64,000 bases of DNA. It comes from Arcobacter iocasae (GTDB lineage Bacteria > Campylobacterota > Campylobacteria > Campylobacterales > Arcobacteraceae). The position numbers and the translations under genes were made by a program. The DNA lies in contig NZ_CP090177.1 in the NCBI RefSeq assembly GCF_042214795.1, positions 1,984,001-2,048,000 of the forward strand. The letters run 5' to 3'. The notes below the pieces were generated by a model that worked only from the letters and a program-made list of their open reading frames with translations, ran no database searches and was not told where the DNA came from. The first letter of the stretch is position 1, and the number at the start of each line of letters is the position of its first letter. This document shows, one piece after another, positions 26,306 to 33,597 of this stretch.

Positions 26306-26911
26306 TTATAGTTTTGTAAAGTTCTTTAAAATTTTAATTCCATTGTCATGTGATTTTTCTGGATGAGGTTGAAAACCATAAATGTTATCCTTTTTTACAG
26401 CACTTACAAACTCATATCCATAAATAGTCTTTCCAATAATATTTTCTTCACTAGTAACCGCATGGAAAGAGTGAACAAAATATAAATATGGATTTTTTAG
26501 TCCATCAAATAAAGGGTCATTATTATTTATTATTGTATTCCAACCCATATGTGGAACTTTAAAATCTTCATGCATTTTGGTTTTATCAAATTTTACAACT
26601 TCACCATTTATAAGACCCAAACCATCACTATGACCAAACTCTTGTGAACTCTCAAAAAGAAGTTGCATACCTAAACAAATCCCAATCATAGGTTTACCAG
26701 TTTTTGCAAACTCATGAATTGCTTGATACATACCTGTTTCATTTAAGTTGCTCATTGCATCTGCAAAAGCACCAACACCTGGTAAAATTATTCTGTCAAA
26801 GTTTTTTAACTCATTTGGGTCTTTTACAATTGATGCCTTTGCATCTAACAAATGACAAGCATTGTAAACGCTTGCTAAATTTCCCATATTATAATCAATA
26901 ATTCCAATCAC
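26306..26911 (-). CDS. hisH: Imidazole glycerol phosphate synthase glutaminase subunit
   Basis: HisH supplies ammonia from glutamine to HisF in the fifth step of histidine synthesis. The 201-residue protein has GIIDYNMGNLASV at the start, PGVGAFADAM, the nucleophile cysteine in GICLGMQLLFE, and the His/Glu of the triad in FQPHPEKS. I choose the GTG at 26911, which has AAAGGGA five bases upstream. That binding site is buried in a perfect 13-bp hairpin. Before insertion of the mobile element, comF ended 61 bases upstream in the same direction, so hisH was probably part of a comF-hisH operon. Confidence 0.95.
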   Translation of the reverse strand: MIGIIDYNMGNLASVYNACHLLDAKASIVKDPNELKNFDRIILPGVGAFADAMSNLNETGMYQAIHEFAKTGKPMIGICLGMQLLFESSQEFGHSDGLGLINGEVVKFDKTKMHEDFKVPHMGWNTIINNNDPLFDGLKNPYLYFVHSFHAVTSEENIIGKTIYGYEFVSAVKKDNIYGFQPHPEKSHDNGIKILKNFTKL

Positions 26912-26916
26912 TTTTG

Positions 26917-26947
26917 TCCCTTTAATTGGTTCCACCAATTAAAGGGA
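26917..26947 (-). promoter_or_regulatory. Hairpin hiding the hisH ribosome binding site
   Basis: Positions 26917-26929 and 26935-26947 are exact reverse complements (13 bp) around a five-base loop. On the hisH mRNA the right arm carries AAAGGGA, the Shine-Dalgarno sequence, five bases before the GTG. There is no T-run, so occlusion of translation starts is likelier than termination. In the ancestral order ribosomes finishing comF would end about 25 bases upstream and could open it. Confidence 0.65.
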
Positions 26948-26972
26948 ACCCTATCATATAAAATAAATTATA

Positions 26973-27001
26973 CTAAAGTTTTGCATCAGCTAGGGTTAAA
27001 G
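26973..27001 (-). pseudogene. Displaced original 3' end of comF
   Basis: Read on the minus strand in the comF frame, this gives LTLADAKL and a TAG stop at 26975-26973. The intact comF at the other end of the element reads SLTLCKN-stop over the same shared core. The stretch is therefore the part of comF that was cut off by the insertion, lying 61 bases upstream of hisH. It has no start codon and is not translated as such. Confidence 0.85.
26991..27001. repeat. attL core, 11-bp direct repeat
   Basis: TAGGGTTAAAG matches 50896-50906 exactly. Both copies lie in comF sequence in the same reading frame, the expected result of site-specific integration by a tyrosine recombinase. The true crossover core may be a little shorter or longer than the identical 11 bp. 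Confidence 0.85.
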
Positions 27002-27049
27002 TTGAAAGAATCCTATAATAACGTTAGTTTAAAGTATTTTTATTTAAAA

Positions 27050-27068
27050 AGTATACTAAAGTTATACT
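27050..27068 (+). repeat. Left subterminal repeat, probable integrase arm site
   Basis: AGTATACTAAAGTTATACT matches AGTATACTAGAATTATACT at 50748-50766 in 17 of 19 positions and in the same orientation. It lies 49 bases inside attL. A further partial copy (AAGTATAAT) follows at about 27078. Confidence 0.6.
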
Positions 27069-27320
27069 GAATGCAAAAAAAGTATAATTTCTTTTCTATC
27101 TATGATGATTATATCAAATTAATACTTCTATTTATTCTTTACTGAGAAAATAGGCTTTTACTTTTTGTGATTTTTCTGTTATATATATTTTTTTCCAAGT
27201 TCAGAATGACATAGTTCTATCACTTTGTAAAACTACAGGATTACCAAAAATGATGAATGTACCTTTAAATATTATAGAAAATATATGTTTTTTTATTGTT
27301 AATGAATCATAGCTCTAAAT

Positions 27321-27343
27321 AACCCTTATGGGGTCTTTTTTTT
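27321..27343 (+). terminator. Intrinsic terminator with no annotated gene upstream
   Basis: ACCC, a four-base TTAT loop and GGGT form a short stem followed by CTTTTTTTT. It reads on the plus strand. No ORF of note lies between attL and this point, so it may end a small untranslated RNA or shield the element from chromosomal transcription. Confidence 0.5.
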
Positions 27344-27439
27344 ATTTATTTTAAGAGAGTATATCTATAAAATCTAATTTTATCTTATAAAATAGTAATT
27401 TTACTTATTTTATAAAATTAATACTAATAAAATATAATA

Positions 27440-27461
27440 ATAACTAGTTTATAACTAGTTT
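27440..27461 (+). repeat. Two tandem 11-bp repeats, ATAACTAGTTT
   Basis: Exact tandem copies at 27440-27450 and 27451-27461, each holding the palindrome AACTAGTT. The one-helical-turn period and location 90 bases before the first element gene suggest an operator or short iterons. Confidence 0.55.
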
Positions 27462-27551
27462 TATAATTATGTTTAGCTTGTACTTATTTATTTTAAGTAC
27501 CGAATAAAGCTTCTTTATGCTAGTATATTAAAAAAATTAAAGTAGGTCAAT

Positions 27552-28505
27552 ATGTATCAAGTTAATAAAAAACCAATTTATTTATTTTATTTTAGTGGAG
27601 TGAATTTTAATAATAACAATAAAGAATATGCTAAATATTTAGAAGAAAAAGCAAAAGAATTGAAATATAGAATTTACAATTTAAAAGAAAATGAACAAAT
27701 GCTAATAGAAGAAATAAAAAAAAATAAGTTAGATACAATCATACTTATAACAAGAAATAAAAAATTATTTACAAATTTTAACAGACCAATAAAACTACTC
27801 AAAATTGATGAAAAAATTAGTGATTTCTTTGATTTAAACAAAGATAGCTTAATAAATTACAATATATTTAATATTATTGATTCTTTAAAAAAATATGAAA
27901 TAGAACTTGTAAATGATATTTTGAAAAAAGTATTATTTGTGTATGGTGATACTTTTGATATTGATATAAGTTTATTAGTAAAAGAAACTACATATTTAAT
28001 AGATAATAAAAGAGATTTAATGGAACTTATATATGAAGATGTAGATATGTTTAAATATAAGAATATTTTTACATCGAGATTATCAATTATCGTATATAGA
28101 TTATTCTTTTTTGATTTAAATGCAAAAGCTACTGGTATAGGAAATTTTTATCATGAGGCACTAAATATTAAAAGTAAATCCTTTAGTTTTAAAAATTTAA
28201 ATAATAATTGTGATGGATTTTATTTTACAAACTTAGTAAATAAACCGTTTAGAGGCTATGAAATTCCACCAGTAAAATCAGTACCTGTTAAAGCTAAGCC
28301 TATTTTTTTTGAAGAAAAAATAAAGATAGCAAAAAGACTACTTAAAGAAAATGTTAAAATAAAAATTGTATCTAATGCTTTAGAAATAGAAGAAAGTGAA
28401 TTAGATAAAATAATTTATGGAGAGGGCAATATTTTTCCTAATATGCAAATTAATCATTCTAATTCTGTAGATAGTGTTTCAGATACTAAAAAAAATATAT
28501 TTTAA
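27552..28505 (+). CDS. Element protein of unknown function with C-terminal helix-turn-helix
   Basis: I do not recognise the family. The 317-residue protein is very rich in Lys, Asn and Ile. Its first 100 residues alternate strands and helices (PIYLFYFSGVNF, then DTIILITRNKK) like a nucleotide- or receptor-type fold. The last 60 contain KIAKRLLKENVKIKIVSNALEI, which looks like a resolvase/transposase-type helix-turn-helix. AGTAGG precedes the ATG. It is the first gene inside attL and reads away from the end. A DNA-binding role in maintenance or partition is possible but not shown. Confidence 0.75.
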   Translation: MYQVNKKPIYLFYFSGVNFNNNNKEYAKYLEEKAKELKYRIYNLKENEQMLIEEIKKNKLDTIILITRNKKLFTNFNRPIKLLKIDEKISDFFDLNKDSLINYNIFNIIDSLKKYEIELVNDILKKVLFVYGDTFDIDISLLVKETTYLIDNKRDLMELIYEDVDMFKYKNIFTSRLSIIVYRLFFFDLNAKATGIGNFYHEALNIKSKSFSFKNLNNNCDGFYFTNLVNKPFRGYEIPPVKSVPVKAKPIFFEEKIKIAKRLLKENVKIKIVSNALEIEESELDKIIYGEGNIFPNMQINHSNSVDSVSDTKKNIF

Positions 28506-28887
28506 AGATGCTAATAAGGTTTTTATTTAATATTATATAAGTATTTTTTAAAAGAGTACTAAAATATTAAAATTTCTAGATTAATTGTATCTATCTTTCA
28601 TATTTAATTAAATTCATAATCATAAAATAAAATTTTCAACTCTACTAATAATCTGATAGAAATAAATCAGATTAAAATTGTTAAAAAGTATTAAAATTAC
28701 TACTCGTTTTAAAATCTCAAAACTAACGTTATAGCAGCACTTTTTTCATTTATATAATTAACAGTGAGTAATCACTATAAAATTATATTTATTCTTAAGT
28801 ATCTATGGTATTCCAAATACCATATAAATCATAACCTTTATAATCTAATTTATCTTCTATTACTTAAAACACCATAAGGATATAGAA
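28506..28887 (+). other. Repeat-rich leader of the Rep gene, possible origin or operator region
   Basis: No gene. Three inverted repeats stand out: TAATCTGAT/ATCAGATTA at 28649-28674 (9-bp arms, 8-base spacer), AGTGA/TCACT at 28763-28776, and TATGGTATT/AATACCATA at 28804-28824 (9-bp arms, 3-base loop) 63 bases before the Rep start. Rolling-circle nick sites commonly sit in small hairpins next to rep, so the last is the best candidate; the middle one recurs at 33739. Confidence 0.5.
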
Positions 28888-29781
28888 ATGTTAAGACATG
28901 AAACAAATATAGATACAGTTGCAATGCAATTGGACTTTGATAATCAGATTGATCAAAGGAATAAACTTAAATGGCTATGCGACTGGATTGTAAAAAGAGG
29001 ATTAGGAAATCTAAAAATAGATGCTAGTAATAAACAAAAACACTCGATTAAATATAATTTATTACATGGAAACAGTAAGTTAGCAACAATTCATACAGGC
29101 TATACAAGAACAAAAGATGAGAATAACAGATTTATTGAATGTTACTATTTTCGTATAAGATTTGCGGGATTAAAGAGCCATAAGCCATTACAGGATATGG
29201 CAGCATATAAATGCTTGATAACTATATGTGCATATTTAAATACAACAAGAACAAAATATAGGTTTGCAGAACTTGATGTTGCAATAGATATATTTTCTAC
29301 TTTTCATAATGTATTAGTAGGATGCACAAGAAAGTCTCCAAATGTGAAATACAATGAACTAGGTAAAGTTCAATACTATAATAAGATTCCTACCTCATAC
29401 ATTGAAGACTATAGTAATATGCAACAAAAAAAGAATGCAGTATTAAGAGCTTATGTCTATAATAAAACAGCAAAAGAAAACTTGCCTTTTATCGTTACTA
29501 GATTTGAAGTCAAACTTCAAAATAGATTCTTTCTTAAAAACAATTTTAATGTAAATTCAATTATAAATGTTCTTGATAGGTATGACATAATGCACTTTAA
29601 TAGTTTTGTAGAAAAGCAACATGTAATAAACCAATATAATAGGGGAGACATATCTAAAAAAAATAGACTTCAGATAAATTCTGCTGTAATTAAAGAGTTT
29701 ATCAGACAAGTTAAAGAAGCATATGTTGATCTTCAAGGAAGTGTTGTTCTTCCTCTTTTAAATGTAAATCTATCCAAATAA
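28888..29781 (+). CDS. Replication-initiation-factor-like protein
   Basis: The 297-residue protein has features of rolling-circle or phage-type initiators: a strand DTVAMQLDFD near the start, YFRIRFAGLK, an acidic strand AELDVAIDIF at about residue 128, and the segment YNKTAKENLPFIVTRFEVKLQ near residue 190, which resembles the conserved Y-K-K-x(n)-RFE part of the Rep_trans/gene II-type families. No HUH histidine pair is obvious. AAGGA precedes the ATG. Upstream lie small hairpins that could be its target. In an integrative element such a protein may serve replication after excision or mobilisation. Family assignment is tentative. Confidence 0.6.
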   Translation: MLRHETNIDTVAMQLDFDNQIDQRNKLKWLCDWIVKRGLGNLKIDASNKQKHSIKYNLLHGNSKLATIHTGYTRTKDENNRFIECYYFRIRFAGLKSHKPLQDMAAYKCLITICAYLNTTRTKYRFAELDVAIDIFSTFHNVLVGCTRKSPNVKYNELGKVQYYNKIPTSYIEDYSNMQQKKNAVLRAYVYNKTAKENLPFIVTRFEVKLQNRFFLKNNFNVNSIINVLDRYDIMHFNSFVEKQHVINQYNRGDISKKNRLQINSAVIKEFIRQVKEAYVDLQGSVVLPLLNVNLSK

Positions 29782-29859
29782 ATTTAACATAATTATCATT
29801 TTACAAATTTTTTTTAAACTATTCTTTAATATGAAAAAGAATAATTTTAAGGATCAAAA

Positions 29860-30081
29860 ATGAAAAAGACAGATTATGATACATTAATTCCAGAAGGAAT
29901 ATTATTTAGTATAAGACAAATAGATGAAATGAATTTAATTAAATCAGATATGCTTAAAAAACTTATTTATAAAAGAGAAATAGAAGTTGTAAAACTTGGA
30001 AAAAAGAACTTCATTTCACGTTCATCTATTATTGCTTATTTAGAAGAAAACACAATTTGTGTTGAAGAAGACAATTATTAA
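29860..30081 (+). CDS. Small helix-turn-helix DNA-binding protein (excisionase-like)
   Basis: The 73-residue protein is predicted to be a winged-helix/MerR-like DNA binder: FSIRQIDEMNLIKSDMLKKLIYKREIEVVKLGKKNFISRSSIIAYLEE follows the pattern of excisionase-family proteins, with a helix-turn-helix and then a K(L)GKK wing. AAGGA precedes the ATG. It is a close paralogue of the convergent gene at 30369-30587. Probable roles are control of excision or of the Rep and early operon promoters. Confidence 0.7.
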   Translation: MKKTDYDTLIPEGILFSIRQIDEMNLIKSDMLKKLIYKREIEVVKLGKKNFISRSSIIAYLEENTICVEEDNY

Positions 30082-30186
30082 AAAACAGCTCAACTCCACA
30101 ATTTAAACTCACAAATTATTAAAACAAAAACACGCACTTTTAGTTATAAAAAAAAAAGAAAAAAAATTGAATATAATATTAAAGTA

Positions 30187-30217
30187 CCTAATCATAGTCA
30201 AAAGGACTATGATTAGG
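30187..30217. terminator. 13-bp perfect hairpin between convergent genes
   Basis: CCTAATCATAGTC at 30187-30199 pairs exactly with 30205-30217 around AAAAG. It lies between the plus-strand HTH gene and the minus-strand early operon. No strong T-run follows on either side, so it may be a bidirectional terminator or a protein site. Confidence 0.5.
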
Positions 30218-30236
30218 ATGTGTTTTACCTTTGTAT

Positions 30237-30341
30237 TTATGATAAATAAACTCTTTTTATACCAGTTATATAGCCTATCTCTACATAATCATTTTCTTTA
30301 AATAATTTGACTATATCCTTAAGTGTTGGTTGTTTTGACAT
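30237..30341 (-). CDS. 34-residue micro-ORF, last gene of the early operon
   Basis: ATG at 30341 is preceded by AAGGAG with good spacing and the frame ends with TAA at 30237-30239. The peptide begins MSKQPTLKDIVKLFKEN and ends YITGIKRVYLS. The start looks like a short helix-turn-helix fragment. It continues the run of minus-strand genes, which all have the same type of strong ribosome binding site, and this is the main reason to accept it. Function unknown. Confidence 0.5.
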   Translation of the reverse strand: MSKQPTLKDIVKLFKENDYVEIGYITGIKRVYLS

Positions 30342-30368
30342 TTGTTTCTCCTTTTTAAAAAAGTAAAT

Positions 30369-30587
30369 TTATGCAACAAATTTATCTATAGAAATAGTAT
30401 TAGATTCAAGATATCTTATTAACTCAGTTCTTGATATAAAATTCTTTTTACCCAACTTGACCACTTCAATATCTCGGTTATATAAGAGCTTTTTGCACAT
30501 AGCACTTTTTATAATGCCTAAGTCATTAATTTCTTTGATTGAAAATAAAACTTTATTTGGAATTAGCTCATCATAGTTTGTACTCAT
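30369..30587 (-). CDS. Small helix-turn-helix DNA-binding protein, paralogue of 29860 gene
   Basis: The 72-residue protein starts at the ATG at 30587, preceded by AAGGAG. It matches the protein at 29860-30081 over almost its whole length, sharing IEVVKLGKKNFISR exactly and FSI(R/K)(Q/E)I before it. Excisionase-like DNA binding is the likely role. Two facing paralogues on opposite strands could form a switch between the Rep side and the early operon. Confidence 0.7.
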   Translation of the reverse strand: MSTNYDELIPNKVLFSIKEINDLGIIKSAMCKKLLYNRDIEVVKLGKKNFISRTELIRYLESNTISIDKFVA

Positions 30588-30588
30588 T

Positions 30589-30894
30589 TTAAGAATCTCC
30601 TTTTTTAATAATAGATAAAGCACTAGGCTCAAAAGATAAATCTCTTTCAACAGCTAACCCAAGTGGACCTTTAATAGATTCAATCTCTTTTAAAGAAAAG
30701 TATCCTAACTCATTCTCTAATCCTTTAACATATCCATAACAAATATCTTTATCCTCTTGAGAAATTTCTATTATGTACCATATCCATTGAGCATCAGGAG
30801 TAAACAGTTTTACTTGACAAATTGGATTTAAAGCTCTTTCTGTCTCATAGAGAGTAGGAATACTCTCTAGTAGTTCTTTTGGTATTAACTCCAT
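30589..30894 (-). CDS. DUF2958 domain protein
   Basis: The 101-residue protein has the typical beginning IPKELLESIPTLYETE followed by a strand-rich part with AQWIWYIIEIS, CYGYVKGLENELGYFSLKEIES and LGLAVERD, as in DUF2958 proteins, which are common on plasmids and integrative elements. The function is not known. GAGGA lies 8 bases before the ATG. It ends two bases before the HTH gene. Confidence 0.75.
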   Translation of the reverse strand: MELIPKELLESIPTLYETERALNPICQVKLFTPDAQWIWYIIEISQEDKDICYGYVKGLENELGYFSLKEIESIKGPLGLAVERDLSFEPSALSIIKKGDS

Positions 30895-30907
30895 TTTATA
30901 TTTCCTC

Positions 30908-31126
30908 TCACAGTTCTAAGTTTCTTATAAAACCACCAACATACTCTAACGCTATTACTTCTTTAAATGCAAAGTCACTTAAGTAAGATTGATTAATTTT
31001 AAAATGTTTAAAGGCTTCTAATATATCTTTACCTTCACCAGTACCAAGTATTTGAAGATTCTCAATCTCTTTATCATTAGGGTCATAGGTAAACCCTTCC
31101 TTTGTAAAAAACAGAAAGCTTTTCAT
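30908..31126 (-). CDS. 72-residue hypothetical element protein
   Basis: The start is taken as the ATG at 31126, with AAGGAG upstream overlapping the end of the Rad52-like gene; longer frames run into that gene and lack a binding site. The sequence (MKSFLFFTKEGFTYDPND, later EYVGGFIRNLEL) shows no recognised domain. Its place between Rad52-like and DUF2958 genes suggests a plasmid-maintenance or recombination accessory role. Confidence 0.65.
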   Translation of the reverse strand: MKSFLFFTKEGFTYDPNDKEIENLQILGTGEGKDILEAFKHFKINQSYLSDFAFKEVIALEYVGGFIRNLEL

Positions 31127-31127
31127 T

Positions 31128-31829
31128 TTAAGCAGCTCCTTGTTCAATTTGTTTATACCACTGCTTACCATTACCATCCCATCTAAAGCCACAAGCTTTA
31201 ATACTATCTTTCTTAGAGAAGATATCATCACCTACAACAAGTAAAAAACCATTTTGTTCAATTATGTTTAATCCTAAGTTATAAAGGGATTGATACTCAT
31301 ATTGGTCAAAGGATGATTGTTTATTTGAATGATTGTTAGTATTTACATTTTGAGTAGGTGTAGGTGTTTGATTGTTTTGTTTAGAAGAGCTGTTTTGATG
31401 GTTCTTTGTTTTATCATAAAGAGATAGTCCAAATTGATTTCCTAATGTCCTCAGTGCTCTCTTAAGGGCATCTGTGACTGCTTCTTTACTTCCTCCCTCA
31501 TGTGCATCAGCTAATGTTTTAGCTATTCCTGTACCAACTCCAACATCTTCACGATTTATTTGTTTTAAGTGTCCCGTATTATGTACTATGACATTAACAA
31601 TAGCTTTGTAGCATATAACAAAGTTTTGATTAGCATTGGTCTCTTCTGAAACTTTTTCTAATGAACTAACCTGATAACTCCAATTCCCAAATCCAAAAAT
31701 ACGATTGGCAGACTCAATAATATCAAACCCCTCTAAGTAAGAGAGGGAAATATTACCCTTATCTCTACTTTTAATTCTTGAACTATCTAGTTCATTTTCT
31801 AAGCTTTTAACCTGATTATCATTAAACAT
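31128..31829 (-). CDS. Rad52/22-like single-strand annealing protein
   Basis: Residues of about 15-130 of 233 show the Rad52 family pattern: LEGFDIIESANRIFGFGNWSYQV, then REDVGVGTG and EGGSKEAVTDALKRALRTLGNQFGLSLYDK. Such proteins anneal single strands in phage and plasmid recombination. A Ser/Gln/Asn linker (about 135-170) leads to a small C-terminal domain ending in GFRWDGNGKQWYK. AAGGAG precedes the ATG. With the Rep-like and DUF932 genes it marks this part as plasmid- or phage-derived. Confidence 0.88.
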   Translation of the reverse strand: MFNDNQVKSLENELDSSRIKSRDKGNISLSYLEGFDIIESANRIFGFGNWSYQVSSLEKVSEETNANQNFVICYKAIVNVIVHNTGHLKQINREDVGVGTGIAKTLADAHEGGSKEAVTDALKRALRTLGNQFGLSLYDKTKNHQNSSSKQNNQTPTPTQNVNTNNHSNKQSSFDQYEYQSLYNLGLNIIEQNGFLLVVGDDIFSKKDSIKACGFRWDGNGKQWYKQIEQGAA

Positions 31830-31839
31830 ATTTTGCTCC

Positions 31840-32430
31840 TTATGCTACTTGTTCTTCAATGATTAAGATTTCATCTGTATGTTCATTATTTACAGATGAC
31901 CTTTTTGTATTAACTTTTACTTTAGCTTGGGTTGAAGTTGTAATAGGTGTAACTTCAACTAAACCTTCAAGCTCTTTCTTGCCTTGCTTTGTAGTTAAAG
32001 CTTTTTCAACTGCTTCAACATCAACAGAGAACTTTACAAACCCTAAGCCCATGACTTTATTCTCATCTTTGATATTAATAAACTCTTTGGTACTTGTTGT
32101 AGGTTTTGAGATGGTAAGTGAGGAGATAATAGTTCCATCAATTCTGTCAATACCATTATTGATAAAGACTTCTGCTGTTAACTCTTTTGCAATTTCTAAA
32201 GCACTTGTTAGCTTCTTCTTTAAAGATTGTAACTCTTGAATATCTTTTCCTAAAGAATCAATCTTTAGTTTTAATTCATTTAAAGATAAGCCTACATAAT
32301 CACATCTTTGATAATAAGGCTTACTTGTATCTTCTAGTATGTTTTGAATATACTCTTTAAAGTGAGAATTTGTTTTATTCTCACCTAGATACTCTATTTG
32401 ATTTTGTAAAGCATAGTTTGTTAATTTCAT
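31840..32430 (-). CDS. Hypothetical element protein with coiled-coil segment
   Basis: The 196-residue protein has a predicted helical, coiled-coil-like region at about 45-90 (LNELKLKIDSLGKDIQELQSLKKKL) and a Ser/Thr-rich second half ending in an acidic tail. The helical N-half recalls Gp157-type host-nuclease inhibitors, but I cannot support that beyond shape. AAGGAG precedes the ATG. It lies between DUF932 and Rad52-like genes, spaced 10 bases from each. Confidence 0.7.
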   Translation of the reverse strand: MKLTNYALQNQIEYLGENKTNSHFKEYIQNILEDTSKPYYQRCDYVGLSLNELKLKIDSLGKDIQELQSLKKKLTSALEIAKELTAEVFINNGIDRIDGTIISSLTISKPTTSTKEFINIKDENKVMGLGFVKFSVDVEAVEKALTTKQGKKELEGLVEVTPITTSTQAKVKVNTKRSSVNNEHTDEILIIEEQVA

Positions 32431-32440
32431 TTTTTGCTCC

Positions 32441-33256
32441 TTATGCAGCCATTAAATATTCTGGTTCTTTGATAGATGCAATCTTTTCAGCAATATCCCA
32501 AAGACCTTTATTTACTTTTACATCAGCAGAGATAGATGAAATTTGTTTTGAAGTGAACTTTCTTTTTGTATCTTTATTTACTCCTTGGATATTTCCTCTT
32601 AGTAGATTTTCTTGGATGATATTTAGAGTTGTATATAAATCATCTTTGAAGTCTTCTTCTCTATGTGGTAGAAGTAAATCATTTGGATTAACTTCTAAGT
32701 GTTCACCAAATCTTAGAGGAATTGAGCTTTTTGCAAATGACTCTTTTTCATTAGAGTTTAGTTTTATAGACTCTAATCTTTTTAGCTTATTTAGAAGCTT
32801 TGGTTTAAGAGCTGTAATTTTATTAACTGCATTTGCTACATCATTATTTCTATCTCCTAAATGTTTAATCTTATAAGATTCAAATACACTATCTGAAAGT
32901 ACAAGTCCATTGGCACATACAAATCTGAAAATTCCTGCTGTTATAGAAAAAGCTTTACTTCTATCATGACTATTAAATAGCAATAGTTCAACTGCATTTT
33001 CCCCAGGAGTTAATAAATCCTCAAAGTGTCTAAATCTAAGACAATGTTGTTGGTATCCTTCTTTATCTTCATCTCTAACATTTGCAACACTTACACTAAC
33101 TGGATGCCAATTGTGAGATTTTATCTCTTCAATAACATCTATTGTTGGAATAAAGTGATATTTATCACTTACTTTAAAATGTGGTTCTTGAGTAAAAAGT
33201 GTTGGTGCTTTACTTTTTAATTCTTCATTACTTAATGGTTTCATATTTGATGACAT
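32441..33256 (-). CDS. DUF932 domain protein
   Basis: The 271-residue protein shows the DUF932 (DUF945) pattern common on plasmids and phages: YHFIPTIDVIEEIKSHNW, HCLRFRH, ELLLFNSHDRSKAFSITAGIFRFVCANGLV, and a helical C-half. Its function is unresolved; it is usually found with recombination or anti-restriction genes. AAAGGATTAACA precedes the ATG. It is one of the larger genes of the minus-strand early operon. Confidence 0.85.
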   Translation of the reverse strand: MSSNMKPLSNEELKSKAPTLFTQEPHFKVSDKYHFIPTIDVIEEIKSHNWHPVSVSVANVRDEDKEGYQQHCLRFRHFEDLLTPGENAVELLLFNSHDRSKAFSITAGIFRFVCANGLVLSDSVFESYKIKHLGDRNNDVANAVNKITALKPKLLNKLKRLESIKLNSNEKESFAKSSIPLRFGEHLEVNPNDLLLPHREEDFKDDLYTTLNIIQENLLRGNIQGVNKDTKRKFTSKQISSISADVKVNKGLWDIAEKIASIKEPEYLMAA

Positions 33257-33309
33257 TGTTAATCCTTTTATGTCTAATTTGTTTTTGTTGAAAGTCTTTT
33301 GACTAAAAC

Positions 33310-33396
33310 TTATTCTCCATCTTTATCTAGAGTCTCTTTTAAGATTGTTGCAGCTGCAATTACAATTGCAAGAAATACAGAGGGAGGTATATTCAT
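33310..33396 (-). CDS. 28-residue putative membrane micro-peptide
   Basis: ATG at 33396 follows AAGGAG by six bases; TAA is at 33310-33312. The peptide MNIPPSVFLAIVIAAATIL is hydrophobic and is followed by a short charged tail (KETLDKDGE), giving one likely membrane span. Its start lies just past the end of the 65-residue gene. Its placement and binding site support translation. A type I toxin-like or holin-like role is possible but untested. Confidence 0.5.
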   Translation of the reverse strand: MNIPPSVFLAIVIAAATILKETLDKDGE

Positions 33397-33398
33397 AA

Positions 33399-33596
33399 CT
33401 ATGCTCCTTGTAAAAAAGGGTGATAGCTTATGTTGTTAGTAGCTTTGAATGAATTGGATTTTTCTATTTGTTTTTCCATATCATTAATTTCTTTTTTAGT
33501 AGGCTCTTTTATAAAAAAATCAAGCCACTCTTCAAATGACAAATCTTGTTCAAACTCATTTTCTTGTTCTTTTTGTAGTTTATCTTTGAGTTTCAT
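33399..33596 (-). CDS. 65-residue acidic hypothetical protein
   Basis: The start ATG at 33596 has AGGAG upstream and nearly overlaps the stop of the preceding micro-ORF. The protein is highly charged and helical (MKLKDKLQKEQENEFEQDL) with FEEWLDFFIKEPTKKEI in the middle. No family is recognised. It is the second gene of the early operon. Acidic small proteins at such positions are sometimes anti-restriction DNA mimics; there is no direct evidence here. Confidence 0.6.
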   Translation of the reverse strand: MKLKDKLQKEQENEFEQDLSFEEWLDFFIKEPTKKEINDMEKQIEKSNSFKATNNISYHPFLQGA

Positions 33597-33597
33597 T

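Larger units (their letters stand above)
27002..27551. other. Left-end non-coding region of the element
   Basis: About 550 bases without a convincing gene. It contains the left 19-bp repeat, an orphan intrinsic terminator at 27321-27343, a stretch of almost pure A/T with several copies of TTATAAAAT between about 27360 and 27435, and two tandem 11-bp repeats. Such composition fits an integration/regulatory zone or a strand-opening region. Confidence 0.5.

Noticed and set aside
26912..26938. Longer hisH start at a TTG nine codons upstream
   Set aside because: The extension is made only by the hairpin that holds the Shine-Dalgarno sequence; the GTG at 26911 has the proper spacing and fits the family N-terminus.
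26917..26947. The 13-bp hairpin before hisH considered as an attachment site
   Set aside because: No matching copy at the right end; the 11-bp comF repeat accounts for both ends and the reading-frame change.
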